This document shows, in pieces, positions 35,318-48,058 of a stretch of 64,000 nt of DNA. Numbering within the stretch: the first letter of the stretch is position 1; every line of letters starts with the position of its first letter. The stretch comes from Uranotaenia lowii (lineage: Eukaryota > Arthropoda > Insecta > Diptera > Culicidae), in NCBI RefSeq assembly GCF_029784155.1, contig NC_073693.1, positions 358,623,825-358,687,824 of the forward strand, given 5' to 3'. The notes below the pieces were generated by a model, which saw only the letters and a program-made list of their open reading frames with translations, was not told the origin of the DNA and ran no database searches. The position numbers and the translations under genes are program-made.

Positions 35318-38035
35318 TTGACAATTTTGACAATTTTGACAATTTTGACAATTTTGACAATTTTGACAATTTTGACAATTTTGACAATTTTGACAATTTT
35401 GACAATTTTGACAATTTTGACAATTTTGACAATTTTGACAATTTTGACAATTTTGACAATTTTGACAATTTTGACAATTTTGACAATTTTGACAATTTTG
35501 ACAATTTTGACAATTTTGACAATTTTGACAATTTTGACAATTTTGACAATTTTGACAATTTTGACAATTTTGACAATTTTGACAATTTTGACAATTTTGA
35601 CAATTTTGACAATTTTGACAATTTTGACAATTTTGACAATTTTGACAATTTTGACAATTTTGACAATTTTGACAATTTTGACAATTTTGACAATTTGACA
35701 ATTTTGACAATTTTGACAATTTTGACAATTTTGACAATTTTGACAATTTTGACAATTTTGACAATTTTGACAATTTTGACAATTTTGACAATTTTGACAA
35801 TTTTGACAATTTTGACAATTTTGACAATTTTGACAATTTTGACAATTTTGACAATTTTGACAATTTTGACAATTTTGACAATTTTGACAATTTTGACAAT
35901 TTTGACAATTTTGACAATTTTGACAATTTTGACAATTTTGACAATTTTGACAATTTTGACAATTTTGACAATTTTGACAATTTTGACAATTTTGACAATT
36001 TTGACAATTTTGACAATTTTGACAATTTTGACAATTTTGACAATTTTGACAATTTTGACAATTTTGACAATTTTGACAATTTTGACAATTTTGACAATTT
36101 TGACAATTTTGACAATTTTGACAATTTTGACAATTTTGACAATTTTGACAATTTTGACAATTTTGACAATTTTGACAATTTTGACAATTTTGACAATTTT
36201 GACAATTTTGACAATTTTGACAATTTTGACAATTTTGACAATTTTGACAATTTTGACAATTTTGACAATTTTGACAATTTTGACAATTTTGACAATTTTG
36301 ACAATTTTGACAATTTTGACAATTTTGACAATTTTGACAATTTTGACAACTTTGACAATTTTGACAATTTTGACAATTTTGACAATTTTGACAATTTTGA
36401 CAACTTTGACAATTTTGACAATTTTGACAATTTTGACAATTTTGACAATTTTGACAATTTTGACAATTTTGACAATTTTGACAATTTTGACAATTTTGAC
36501 AATTTTGATAATTTTGAAAATTTTGACAATTTTGACAATTTTGACAATTTTGACAATTTTGACAATTTTGACAATTTTGACAATTTTGACAATTTTGACA
36601 ATTTTGACAATTTTGACAATTTTGACAATTTTGACAATTTTGACAATTTTGACAATTTTGACAATTTTGACAATTTTGACAATTTTGACAACTTTGACAA
36701 TTTTGACAATTTTGACAATTTTGACAATTTTGACAATTTTGACAACTTTGACAATTTTGACAATTTTGACAATTTTGACAATTTTGACAATTTTGACAAT
36801 TTTGACAATTTTGACAATTTTGACAATTTTGACAATTTTGACAATTTTGACAATTTTGACAATTTTTACAATTTTTACAATTTTTTACAATTTTGACAAT
36901 TTTGACAATTTTGACAATTTTGAAAATTTTGACAATTTTGACAATTTTGACAATTTTGACAATTTTGACAATTTTGACAATTTTGACAATTTTGACAATT
37001 TTGACAATTTTGACAATTTTGACAATTTTTGACAATTTTGACAATTTTGACAATTTTGACAATTTTGACAATTTTGACAATTTTGACAATTTTGACAATT
37101 TTGACAATTTTGACAATTTTGACAATTTTGACAATTTTGACAATTTTGACAATTTTGACAATTTTGACAATTTTGACAATTTTGACAATTTTGACAATTT
37201 TGACAATTTTGACCATTTTGACAATTTTGACAATTTTGACAATTTTGACAATTTTGACAATTTTGACAATTTTGACAATTTTGACAATTTTGACAATTTT
37301 GACAATTTTGACAATTTTGACAATTTTGACAATTTTGACAATTTTGACAATTTTGACAATTTTGACAATTTTGACAATTTTGACAATTTTGACAATTTTG
37401 ACAATTTTGACAATTTTGACAATTTTGACAATTTTGACAATTTTGACAATTTTGACAATTTTGACAATTTTGACAATTTTGACAATTTTGACAATTTTGA
37501 CAATTTTGACAATTTTGACAATTTTGACAATTTTGACAATTTTGACAATTTTGACAATTTTGACAATTTTGACAATTTTGACAATTTTGACAATTTTGAC
37601 AATTTTGACAATTTTGACAATTTTGACAATTTTGACAATTTTGACAATTTTGACAATTTTGACAATTTTGACAATTTTGACAATTTTGACAATTTTGACA
37701 ATTTTGACAATTTTGACAATTTTGACAATTTTGACAATTTTGACAATTTTGACAATTTTGACAATTTTGACAATTTTGACAATTTTGACAATTTTGACAA
37801 TTTTGACAATTTTGACAATTTTGACAATTTTGACAATTTTGACAATTTTGACAATTTTGACAATTTTGACAATTTTGACAATTTTGACAATTTTGACAAT
37901 TTTGACAATTTTGACAATTTTGACAATTTTGACAATTTTGACAATTTTGACAATTTTGACAATTTTGACAATTTTGACAATTTTGACAATTTTGACAATT
38001 TTGACAGTTTTGACAATTTTGACAATTTTTGCAAT
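35318..38035. repeat. Satellite-like array of 9-mer TTTTGACAA
   Basis: About 300 copies after the gap. Variants include a lost T near 35693, C for T (ACAACTTTG) at 36350, 36404, 36692 and 36746, 'ttgataattttgaaaat' near 36506, a T-extended block at 36862-36890 and GACC at 37213. The unit shares TGACAA with the array at 26303 but differs in the other three bases. The same unit in the same orientation recurs at 63502-64000. Frames through it (TIL, DNF, SKL, QNC and VKI periodic peptides) are not genes. Confidence 0.97.
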
Positions 38036-39036
38036 TTTGTCTTTTTAGACTTTGTTGATTTTGTTGTTTTTCGTTCCTGAAAATTCAAAGATTTCAAAGG
38101 TGCTGGGAAAGTTTTAGAGAACCTATGTTATTAAATGGTCTTATATTTGGAGCAAGTTGCGTAATTAAAATCAAGGGGACTTATATTATTTCTTGTTCTG
38201 TCCTTAGTAGTCGCCCAACATTATTTGTCACAGAAGCGTACATTTGATTTGATTTTCGCATCATTTTTAACTACTTTTTTGTTTTATAGAGTTTTATTTT
38301 TCTTGATAAGTTTGACTAGATAGGACTTTTTTAAGATTTGATAAGCCTGTATATGCCATTCACAATTCAGAGTATAAAAACAACTCGGTCTCGAAGGTTT
38401 ACATTTCGGTTTAGAAAACTTTGCATCAATCCATTAAATCTTTCAAGTTCACTCCACTGCGAACGAGCTCTCCCAATAACTGCGTTAAGCAATCCGACGC
38501 AAATGATGTTTGCAGAAAGTTTTGCTTTCCCATCCCAAACCCGAAGTCGATTCCCTTGAAAACTATTACTCAATTACTTACGGTTTCTGCCTTCCGGAAA
38601 CTCCTCCCGATAGAGATATTCACCCGGATGAAAGTCGTCCGACCTTTGGATTTCTTCCTCCCAACGCCCAAGGATTTCTCTCGATTTCCGCTTTCCTCGT
38701 TTGGACCTCATCAGGTTTTCGTTAATAACTGGAACAAGCCAGCAACTTTTCACCATCGGAGAAGCAATTGCTTCGAGTTGAGGAAATCCACTACCCACCC
38801 ACATAAGTACTAAAGGGAAATTTCACCACCCACAATAACCCAACTCGACTCCACCTACGTCCACCTTCAGAGGAATGCAATTTTACAAATAAATTGCATC
38901 TGACTTGCGATTTTAGTCTCGGTGTAGCAGCAGCAGATCTCTGCTGTTCCTTTGAAAAATAAGCTCCTAGAAGCAAGATAAAAAAACACCCCGGCTAAAG
39001 ACTAAAGAGCGTGGTTTGCAATCATCGATGTACCAA
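38036..39036. other. No gene recognised; GC-richer 38330-38990
   Basis: Open frames up to 130 codons overlap on both strands with no motif. A TATAAAA word lies at about 38371, but no initiator or coding exon can be tied to it. Confidence 0.4.
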
Positions 39037-39149
39037 CCCAAGTAACAATTTTAGCTTTATTATGGTCAGCAAAATGTCGTTTGGACCATAGCATTAATCT
39101 TCATAAAAAGCTAAAGTACATTCTATAACATCACCTGGACTCTAATAAA

Positions 39150-40420
39150 GGCCCTTATTCTGCGCCGCGCGTGACGTGATGATTGTCACCTCACCTCGGA
39201 GTCACCGTGAGATTTGTCACCTTATTCCAGGAGTCGATCTGGGTAAAGTGACAGAGGTTCATTCTAGGTGAGCGACCGAATGAACACATCTGTCAAAATG
39301 GCAGAATTCGGGTTGGTGCTGTTTTGATTTTGCTCTTGCTTCGGATTTTTCGAATTAAGTTTTTGTATAACTGGTTGGAATTTCGGTTCGAAAATGGCCA
39401 TCATCGGATTTTACGGTCACAGCAAGCTGCTCAAGGACGATAAACGGACGATTTATGCGACGTAAGTTGAAATTTCGCTCATCAAAACTGGGGTTGGATC
39501 TGGGTCATAGTGCCGAAAAAAAACAACAGCAGATGCCGACGGCTGCTGCTCCAAAAAAAAATGTTTGCTAAACATTTTCCTTTTTTCCAAACATTTATCA
39601 GGTAAGTAAAATATATAGTTTGTGTTTTGTACATGAAACTGTTCGATCAGAATGGTTTTCGTAAATTTTGACCATTCAAGATTAGATAAGTTTTATTTTT
39701 CGTTTTCAGTATAAGTGCTGCTGATAGTTCTAGGGTGAAATTCCATTTATTCTGAAGTGAAATTTAAAAAAAGATGGAAAAAGTGTACCCGGTGGAGCAA
39801 GTGTCAAGGAACCAAACCAGGAATACATCCCGGGGGAGCAAACTGTCTTTTGTGTTCAAAGACGGCAGCAACTGAATTTGCATCTTTAAAAATTTATTAA
39901 AGTTTTAGAATGTGACAAAAAGTGCAAATAAAATAAAAGATTATTATACATATTTTACCACTTTTACAATCAGAAAACTAATTCCAACAAACTAAATTTT
40001 GCATTTATATTAGGATATCAAATTTAAATGTTTGCATTCAGTATTCAAATATGAATGATGGATTTTAGGTAACAAGGTTTTTTTTTATTAAATTACATAA
40101 ATAATAAATTTAATAAATTGGTTTCATTATTTCCAAAACTACAATTCTTTAGTGTAATTAACTATTCAGAGCCTAACATTCCGCTTTACATAAATTTAAT
40201 GCTCAATTTCTATCCCGTCACCACCTGAAAAGGTACCGACAATTGTCACCTAAAATCGTCACCCGAATGCGACGATTCTCACCCACGGTGACTACGAGAA
40301 TAGGGTAAGAACTCACAAAGTTCATCCGAAGTGACGTTCCTCACCTAAACCGACTGCTGGAATAGAGTGACATGGGTGACTCTACTATCGTCACGTCACT
40401 CGAGGCGCAGAATAAGGGCC
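39150..40420. mobile_element. MITE with GGCCCTTATTCTGCGCC termini
   Basis: The left end GGCCCTTATTCTGCGCC is repeated perfectly in inverse at the right end. Similarity continues inward through 'gtgacgtga' and 'tcacc' words for about 50 bp or more. The flanks share AAA, a possible 3-bp duplication. At 1.27 kb it is large for a MITE. It contains a short ATG frame followed by splice-site-like sequences (39394-39755). Confidence 0.75.
39394..39755 (+). other. Possible two-exon mini-ORF inside the MITE
   Basis: An ATG at 39394 opens 68 nt encoding MAIIGFYGHSKLLKDDKR and a few more residues, up to a consensus donor (GTAAGT at 39462). A pyrimidine-rich acceptor ending at 39709 restores the frame for about 15 codons to TGA at 39753, about 37 residues in all. 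An AATAAAATAAAA signal lies near 39927. Between them, pyrimidines followed by CAG/GTAAGT at about 39599 look like a recursive splice site. I do not recognise the peptide. It may be a captured host first exon or chance. Confidence 0.2.
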
Positions 40421-41117
40421 AAAGCCAAAATTAGGCTATTTGGCCCTATCCTAGGAACGTCATCATGACCAATCATTGTTAGTCATCAATATTGGTCACC
40501 AAAGCTTTTAAAAAGCTATTATAAAACATGTTAGAAATTTTTGTTTTTTTCGGTTCTGTCAGTTCTCGGAGTTTTTTTTTTGTTTTTTCCAGCAACCGTA
40601 ATGGTTGATGAATGATGATTGCATTATTCAGATATGAATCTGGTAAAATTAATAGCTAAAAAACCAATGTTTAACCCATATTATGAGCGTCTTTTCTACT
40701 GCCAGTCAAGATTTTAGGTAAAATGTATATGAAATAGTATCTTAAAATAAATGCGCCTCGTCAAATCTGATGGTCAATCATGATGGGATTGATGGAAAAA
40801 AGGCCTGAAAAAATATTTTCCAATGCTGGCATTGTGAATCCATCAACATGGCGTCATTTTGTACCCTTCGATTTTGCAACCAACATGGCGTGAGTCAATT
40901 CATAGTTTTATTATGGTTTAATGATGACCCCAAAAAAAGCTACGATTTGACGTTTCTCTCGCAAGCAAACCAATTACACGCTAAGGTTGAGTTCCTCATT
41001 TCTGAGTTGTTAATCATTAGTACAGTAAATGAGGACAGACTTTTTGAATGAAAAGGGATTGGTTTTCAATGACCCGTGGAATAAATCATGAGTTGAAGTC
41101 AAATTTCGTTGTCTGAC

Positions 41118-42505
41118 GCCATCTTGAAATCCAAGATGGCGGCTTCCGATGAACTTTAAAATGGTGTAAATAACTTGAAATCGCATGAAACCCCAACAAA
41201 ATGGGTATCGGGTGAAAGTGCTAAACGAGTAGAAGTCGAATTTCGCTATCCGACGCCATCTTGAAATCCAAGATGGCGGCATCCGCTCATCTTTTAATGC
41301 TTAATGCTGACAAAAAGTCGCATTAAACCACCACTATACGAGTATTGAATGAAAAGGCTAGAAGATGTCGATTTTTTTCTTTCCGACGCCATCTTGAAAT
41401 CCAAGATGGCAGCTTCCACTGAATTTAAAATGCTGTTAATCAATGAAAATCGCTTGAACACAACTTTTTTTCACTTAATACTACATTAAAACTACTATTT
41501 TAAAACAATTTAGATAATTTTAAATCACTTTTATTATTTTTTCATTATGGTTCTAATGCATTTAGAACTTTTCTTGTTTTGTTTATAGTTTTTGATTTTT
41601 GTTTGCCATTTATGTAATTCTTTTATTCCTATCATGTTATTATGTCTAAATTTTATTGGTCTTATTCTAGCGAAAACTATAAGGTTATGTTGTTTCTGTT
41701 AACCGTCTGATTTTGGCACATGTGCCAAATTCGATGTTTCCAAAATCGAATGTTGCCAAAAACGAACGGGGTCTGTATTGTGGTAGTTTTTGTGGGATTT
41801 TCAGTCACTTACAGATTTTTAGAGAAACGCGAAAAGAGATATTTGACTTCTATCATTTAGCCTTAGCACCCAATACAATATATTTGGGAGTTTCATGCTA
41901 TTTTCATTCATTTACAGTATTTTTAAGTTCAGCTGAAGCCACCATCCTGGATTTCAAGATTGCGTCAGAATGCAAAAATAAACTTTTTATAGCTTATCCC
42001 AATTGACAAATATCCATATTTTGGAGGTTTCATGTGATATTCAATGATTTAGAGCATTTTTTAAGTTTATAGAAAGCTGCCATCTTGGATTTCAAGATGG
42101 CGTAAGATAGCAATATTCGACTTCTACTCGTAAACCCCTTCACCCACTACCAATTTGGGTTTCATGTCATTTTAAGTCATTCACTACATTTTAAAGTTTA
42201 GCGGAAGCCGCCATCTTGGATTTCAAGATGGCGTAAGATAGCGTAATTCAACTTCTACCGGTTGATTTCTTTTAACTTATACCCCTATAATATAGGTTTT
42301 ATGCGATTTTCAGTCATTTACAGTATTTTTAAGTTGAGTGGTAGCCGCCATCTTGGATTTAAGATGGCGACGGGCAACGAAATTTGACTTCTACTCGTTT
42401 ATTACTTTCACCTCATAACCATATTGTGAAGGTTTCACGATATTTTCAGTAATTTTCAGCTTTGAAAATAAAAGAGGAAGCCGCCATCTTGAATTAATGA
42501 TGGTG
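41118..42505. repeat. Inverted tandem units with GCCATCTTG palindrome
   Basis: GCCATCTTG-AAAT-CCAAGATGGC occurs at 41118, 41255 and 41388. The reverse-sense form GCCATCTTG-GATTT-CAAGATGGC occurs at about 42079, 42209 and 42347, with decayed copies at 41941 and 42482. Spacing is about 130-140 bp. Each unit also carries 'acgagtagaagtcgaatttcg' or its complement. Confidence 0.85.
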
Positions 42506-43060
42506 TCAAGCTTTTTTTTCCTACTATTTGGGCCCTTTCACTCAATACTCATATTGTAAAGATATTCATACCACTTTCGGTGATTTCAAGTTTTCAAAGA
42601 TGTATTTTTTTAATTTAAACTCAAAACCAACACGCATAACTTACCAAAAATGTGTAAAAATGGGAGTTCCAATTCAAATATGTGCTATCTAATCTGAGCG
42701 TGTCCTGTTTTGACATTTTGATCGAGAACTGTCACTAAGTTTTATGGCGGTTTAATAATCAGGCACTGAGTGCTATTATAGAACATGCAAAAGAAAGCTT
42801 GGAGCAAACTTCTAAGTTTGTGTTTTATTATAGTTTTAAAAAAGCATTCATAACTCTTTCAAAATAACTAAAACAGTATGTTTAATAAAAGTTTTATTAG
42901 CGTTTTCAAAACCATCTGCAAACATACGGTCGAAAAAAAATATAAGCATTCTGCATGACCATAATAAAACCGTCATAAAACGAGCTGCACAAAAAAAATG
43001 CCATAATTAAACCATAATAAAACTTCCTAATGCTAGTTGGCATAATCTGTGTTACTTGGG

Positions 43061-44295
43061 AAGTGACGAGGAAGCGCATTTCCGGTTCGGTGGTCGATCC
43101 ATTATGCTTTTCCTACTACAAGTTTATACTTAACCTTTCGCCATTTCCTTTTAGCGAGTGCCACTTCACCGGAATTCTCAAAACTATGCGGTGTGGGTGC
43201 CTTTGGGTGGAAACGTCAATCGAGAGAAAACAACTACCTACTTAGAAGGTAGAAGTTATAAAATTATCAGTCGATAGCAACTTTGCGGGCTGCAGCTGTT
43301 GATTTCTAGATTGAGGTGAAGCTAATTGAAAGTAATCAATTAGATTGAGGGGAATTTCAATTGGAAATAATAAATTGGATATTTAGCTGAAAGGTCAACA
43401 GAAGGAAAAGGCATGATCAAAGTTGAGGGAAAAAAATGACATATATGACAAAATACAATTCCAAAGTGAAAAAATGCCAAAATGAAGCAACAAATGTGTC
43501 AAAATTGATCAAGAATGGTATCAAATGAAGGACATCATAAGAAAACATACCGCAGAATTTCATTTTTATGGGAAAATTGAACAAAATCAAGATGAAATAT
43601 GGGAAACATAAAGTCACAAAGACAAAAAACCTAATACAAGAGGGCAATTCAGCCAAAATATGGTCTAAGTTGGACCGTTTTTAATTTTTTTGCCATGTCA
43701 CCTAGGCCGCAACCGTATAAGACGTTTTTTTTTATGAAATCTATGAAAAACAATAGGGACAGTTGTTAAACCAAACTTAAAATAAACTAGATAAAAAATA
43801 GGATTTTTTAACTTCACACGACTGGGGGATGAGTGACCGGCAAACGAAGAGGAACGCATTTGAGAAACAGTAAATTTAGTGTGACGGACCAAAAGGTTTC
43901 ACAGTCACAGCTTCACGCCTCATGATGATAAAAGATTTCAACCCTGGTTGAAAAAATGTAAATATTCCATTTTTTACAAAACGCTTTTCAAAGCAAATCA
44001 TTGGATATTAAACGTCCCAATGTATGCCAATCACTGAAAAGCTGATATAACTTTTCCTGTGGAGGAGAAAAATATTGATTGCGCCAACTAGCTTATAATT
44101 TCCAAAGCTTCGGTTCCCGATCATTTAATGATAACAATAACCAAATTTCGATTTTTTTCGTAAATCATTTAATTGTTAATTTGTTAATATTTTCCATGAA
44201 GGGTTATGTATCTCAGTTAGTAAATTTTCGATTCAATGTATCTGATCAATTCCATACTTATTGAAATAGAATGTTTTGAGCTTTTGATAATTTTA
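43061..44295. other. No gene recognised
   Basis: AT-rich. 43430-43640 has loosely repeated 'atgacaaaat' and 'aaaatgcc' words like the shoulders of the 9-mer arrays. The word 'agtcacaaagacaaaaa' at about 43608 recurs at about 63404, next to the third array. Confidence 0.45.
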
Positions 44296-47151
44296 TCCAA
44301 TGCACAATGGGGAAAAAAGTGTACAAACCGCGAAGAAATTCAATATTTTTCGTCCTACATAACCCAAATCTATGAAATTATACTTTTCTTTTGTGAAAAT
44401 TTCCGGAAAATCGATTGAACATACTTTCAAACGCCCTACAAGCTTACCAACGAAGATATAGTGCCTTTTTAACCCCTAATTCCCCTATATTTTGTTAATA
44501 TTCCAGAAAAACACTGATTTGAACCAGAGAATTTTGAACGAAAACAAATCTATCATGTGTAATTTTTTCTGAGAAATCGAATGGAGGCTGTTTTGGCCAC
44601 CGCACGCTTCAGAAAATGGAGTTATAACTGTTTTTAGCCTCAATTGCCCAACATTTTTCAAATAACTCAGAAAAAGCATGTTGGGACTTGATAATTTTGA
44701 ACCAAATGGGTTTTATTTTGTGGAGTTTTTTCCGAGGAATCGAATGAAGGCTGTTTGAGCCGCCGCACGCTTCGAAAAATGAAGTTATGGCTGTTTTACC
44801 TTCAATTCCCCTCAATTTCTCAAATTCTTAAGAAAATGCTTGTTCGGACATAAAATTTTGAGTCTTTTGGGACGTATCTTGTGTAAATTTTTCCGAGGAA
44901 TCCAATGAAGCCTATCTGAGCCACCGCACGTTTCCGAAAGTGAAGTTATGGCTGTTTTTACCCTCAATTCCCCTACATTTTTCAATGATTTCATAAAAAA
45001 GCATGTTCGGACTTGAAAATTTTGAACCAAATGGGTTGTATCTTATTAAATTTTTTTCAAGGAATCCAACGAAGCCTGTTTGTGCCATCGCATGGATAGG
45101 AAACAGAAGTTATGGATGTTTTACCCTCAATTTCCCTACATATTTCAAATAACTCAGAAAAGGATGTTCGGACTTGAAGATTTTGAACCAAATGAAACGT
45201 ATCATGTGTGTTTTTTTTTGAGGAATGCAATGAAGCCTATTTGGCACATCGCACGCATCGGAAATAAGAGTGATGGCTGTTTTAGCCTCAATTCCCCTTA
45301 GTTTTTCAAAAAGTTCAGAAAAATCATGGTCGGACTTGAAAATTTTGAACCAAACGAGACTTATCTTATGCAATTTTTTCCGAGGAATCCAATGGAGGCT
45401 GTTTGAGCCACCGCACGCTTTGAAATATGGAGTTATGGCTGTTTTTACCCTCAATTCCCCTACATTTTTTTTTTCTGAAATCATAAAAAAATGTTGGGGA
45501 ATTGAGGGTAAAAACAGCCATAACTCCAAAATTCAAAGCGTGCGGTGGTTCAAACAGCCTTCATTGGATTCCTCGGAAAAATTGCATAATATAAGTCTCA
45601 TTTGGTTCAAAGTGATCAAGTCCGATCATGGTTTTTTTTGAACTTTTTGAAAAATTAAAGGGAATTGAGGCTAAAACAGCCATAACTCCTATTTCCGATG
45701 CGTGCGGTGTGTCAAATAGGCTTCGTTGCATTCCTCGAAAAAAATCACACATGATACGTTCCATTTGGTTCAAAATTTTCAAGACCGAACATGCTTTTTC
45801 TGAGCTATTTGAAAAATGTTGGGTAATTAAGGGTAAAACAGCCATAGCTTCTGTTTCCAATCCATTCGGTGGCTCAAACAGGTTTCGTTGGATTCCTTGA
45901 AAAAAAATCATATAAGATACAAACCATTTGGTTCAAAAATTTCAAGTCCGAACATGCTTTTTTCTAAAATAATTGAAAAATGTAGGGGAAATGAGAGTAA
46001 AAACAGCCATAACTCCATTTTCCAAAGCGTGCGGTGGCTCAAACAAGCTTCATTGGATTCCTCGGAAAAATCACATAAGATGCGTCCCAATAGATTCAAA
46101 ATTTCAGTCCGAACATGCGTTTTCTGAAGAATTTGAAAATGTAGGGGAATTGAAGGTAAAACAGCCATCACTCCATTTTCCGAAGCGTGTGGCGGCTCAA
46201 ACAGCTTTCATTCGATTCCTCGGAAAAAACTCCACAAAATAAAACCCATTTGGTTCAAAATTATCAAGTCCCAACATGCTTTTTCTGAGTTATTTAAAAA
46301 ATGTTGGGCAATTGAGGGTAAAAACAGCCATAACTCCTGTTCCCAATCCATGCGGTGGCTCAAACAGGCTTCGTTGGATTCCCCGGAAAAAAATCACATA
46401 GGATCCAACCCATTTGGTTCAAAATTTTCAAGTCCGAACATGGTTTTTTCTGAAATCGTTGAAAAATGTAGGGGAATTGAGGGTAAAACCAGCCATAACT
46501 CCATTTTCCGAAACGTGCGGTGGCTCAAATAGGCTTCATTGGATTCCTCGGAAAAAATCACACAAGATACGTCCCAAAAGACTCAAAATTTTTAGTCCGA
46601 ACATGCAATTTCATAACAATTTGAAAAATTGAGGGGAATTAAAGGTAAAACAGCCATAACTTCATTTTTCGAAGCGTGCAGTGGTTCAAATAGCCTCCAT
46701 TTGATTCACCGGAAAAAAAAACTCCATAAGATACAACCCATTTAGTTCAAAATTTTCAAGTCCGATCAAGCTTTTTTCTGAAATAATTGAAAAATATAGG
46801 GGAATTGAGGGTAAAAACAGCCATAACTCCATTTTCTGAAGCGTGCGGTGGCCAAAACAGCCTCCATTCGATTTCTCAGAAAAAATTACACATGATAGGT
46901 TTGTTTTCGTTCAAAATTCTCTGGTTCAAATCAGTGTTTTTCTGGAATATTAACAAAATATAGGGGAATTAGGGTTTAAAAAGGCACTATATCTTCGTTG
47001 GCAAGCTTGTGCGGCGTTTGAAAGTATGTTCAATCGATTTTTGGAAATTTTCACAAAAGAAAAGTATAATTTCATAGATTTGGGTTATGTAGGACGAAAG
47101 ATATTGAATTTCTTTGCGGTTTGTACACTTTTTTCCCCATTGTGCAATGGG
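44296..47151. mobile_element. Foldback element, 162-bp units, TTA duplication
   Basis: The terminal inverted repeats extend well over 100 bp: left TCCAATGCACAATGGGG, right complement CCCATTGCACAATGGGG. The flanks are TTA at 44293-44295 and 47152-47154, fitting PIF/Harbinger. The interior is a tandem array of about 162-bp units carrying 'gcgtgcggtggctcaaacag' and 'ggattcctcgg'. Seven or so inverted units occupy 44430-45475 and about ten direct ones 45495-47020, meeting at about 45480. The arms are unequal in length. Overlapping ORFs on both strands are products of the repeat; no transposase was seen. Confidence 0.85.
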
Positions 47152-48058
47152 TTAATTTGAAAAAAATTCAGATGATTTATAGAGTTTTCTAATAAAATTC
47201 CTAGTTTAAATCGTTCACCAGAAGATCCTTCTAAAAGAACTGCGAATCTCTTTTTTCAATAAGATTAAGAACTTTTTTGCTGCTATGCAATTCTATGACT
47301 GTTATAAATTTGCTACAAGAAATTGTTAATATAAATTAAATTTCAATATGAATTGTATTCTTATATGTATTCTTTTTCATATTTCACTATCCTAATGATT
47401 GAAATATTTTTTTTTAAATGAAGTGTTGATTTTCATATATATGTAGGTGTTCGGGCGTTGAACAAAGTGCGTGTGGACTGTATTAGGTTGGATTAGCGTG
47501 GGCGTCGGATGATTTCGAGTCGTAAAATTATTCAGGCGGAGTCGGGTCGGAATGCTTGAATTTCTTCTATCGGATAGGATGGTTCCACTTTGGAATGAAT
47601 AAACTTGTAATTAAACTCAAACAACTTAAATTTTTATTACTAAGAGAACCACGAGATATACATAGGTGTGAATCGTATGCAAATTTTCTCTAACTGACCG
47701 TTATTTTTCACTTGTGTTGCCAATTATTTTCAACGGTCATTTTTTGTCGACTACTTCCGTGCTGGTAGATTGTCAGAAACGGAACAGTAGGTAAGTTCCA
47801 AATTTTGTTTCTCAAATTTGAAAGCTCAATGAATCTTGTACATTTTCACCATCGGGATCTTTTTCACGCGAAAGAAAACAAAACACAAATTGGACACCAT
47901 AGCAACTTATACTTTTGCACGCAGAAAAATTGAAGCAGGCTTAAAATGCTTGGAAGATAATTAAATTTCTATATTTTTTTCCACGTCTCATTAGAACAGG
48001 TGGCGTAATTTTTGAATGCATGCGCCATCACTAGGGTGTACCAATCACTAACTAAGCA
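47152..48058. other. No gene recognised
   Basis: GC-richer at 47450-47600, with 'aatgaataaac' near 47597 as a possible polyadenylation signal. A solo LTR was considered, but no second copy or duplication was found. Confidence 0.4.

Larger units (their letters stand above)
39037..43060. mobile_element. Large foldback element with CCCAAGTAAC ends
   Basis: The termini CCCAAGTAACA (39037-39047) and its complement (43050-43060) are inverted. Next to both, 'tttattatggt' words occur in opposite senses. The core consists of about 135-bp units, each with a hairpin-forming palindrome. Units run one way on the left (41118-41410) and the opposite way on the right (41941-42505). A separate MITE (39150-40420) sits in the left arm. 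No transposase and no clear target duplication were found. Confidence 0.65.

Noticed and set aside
34761..38097. Open frames of up to 1108 codons, partly through N
   Set aside because: The same artefact over the TTTTGACAA array, extended through 500 undetermined bases.
38365..38400. TATA promoter
   Set aside because: TATAAAA is expected by chance in AT-rich DNA, and no initiator or coding exon is linked to it.
44079..47150. Many 60-140 codon ORFs on both strands
   Set aside because: They repeat every 162 bp within the foldback arrays and are shadows of the unit.
47440..47640. Solo LTR
   Set aside because: An AATAAA-like signal and GC-rich body, but no second copy, no TG...CA ends and no duplication.
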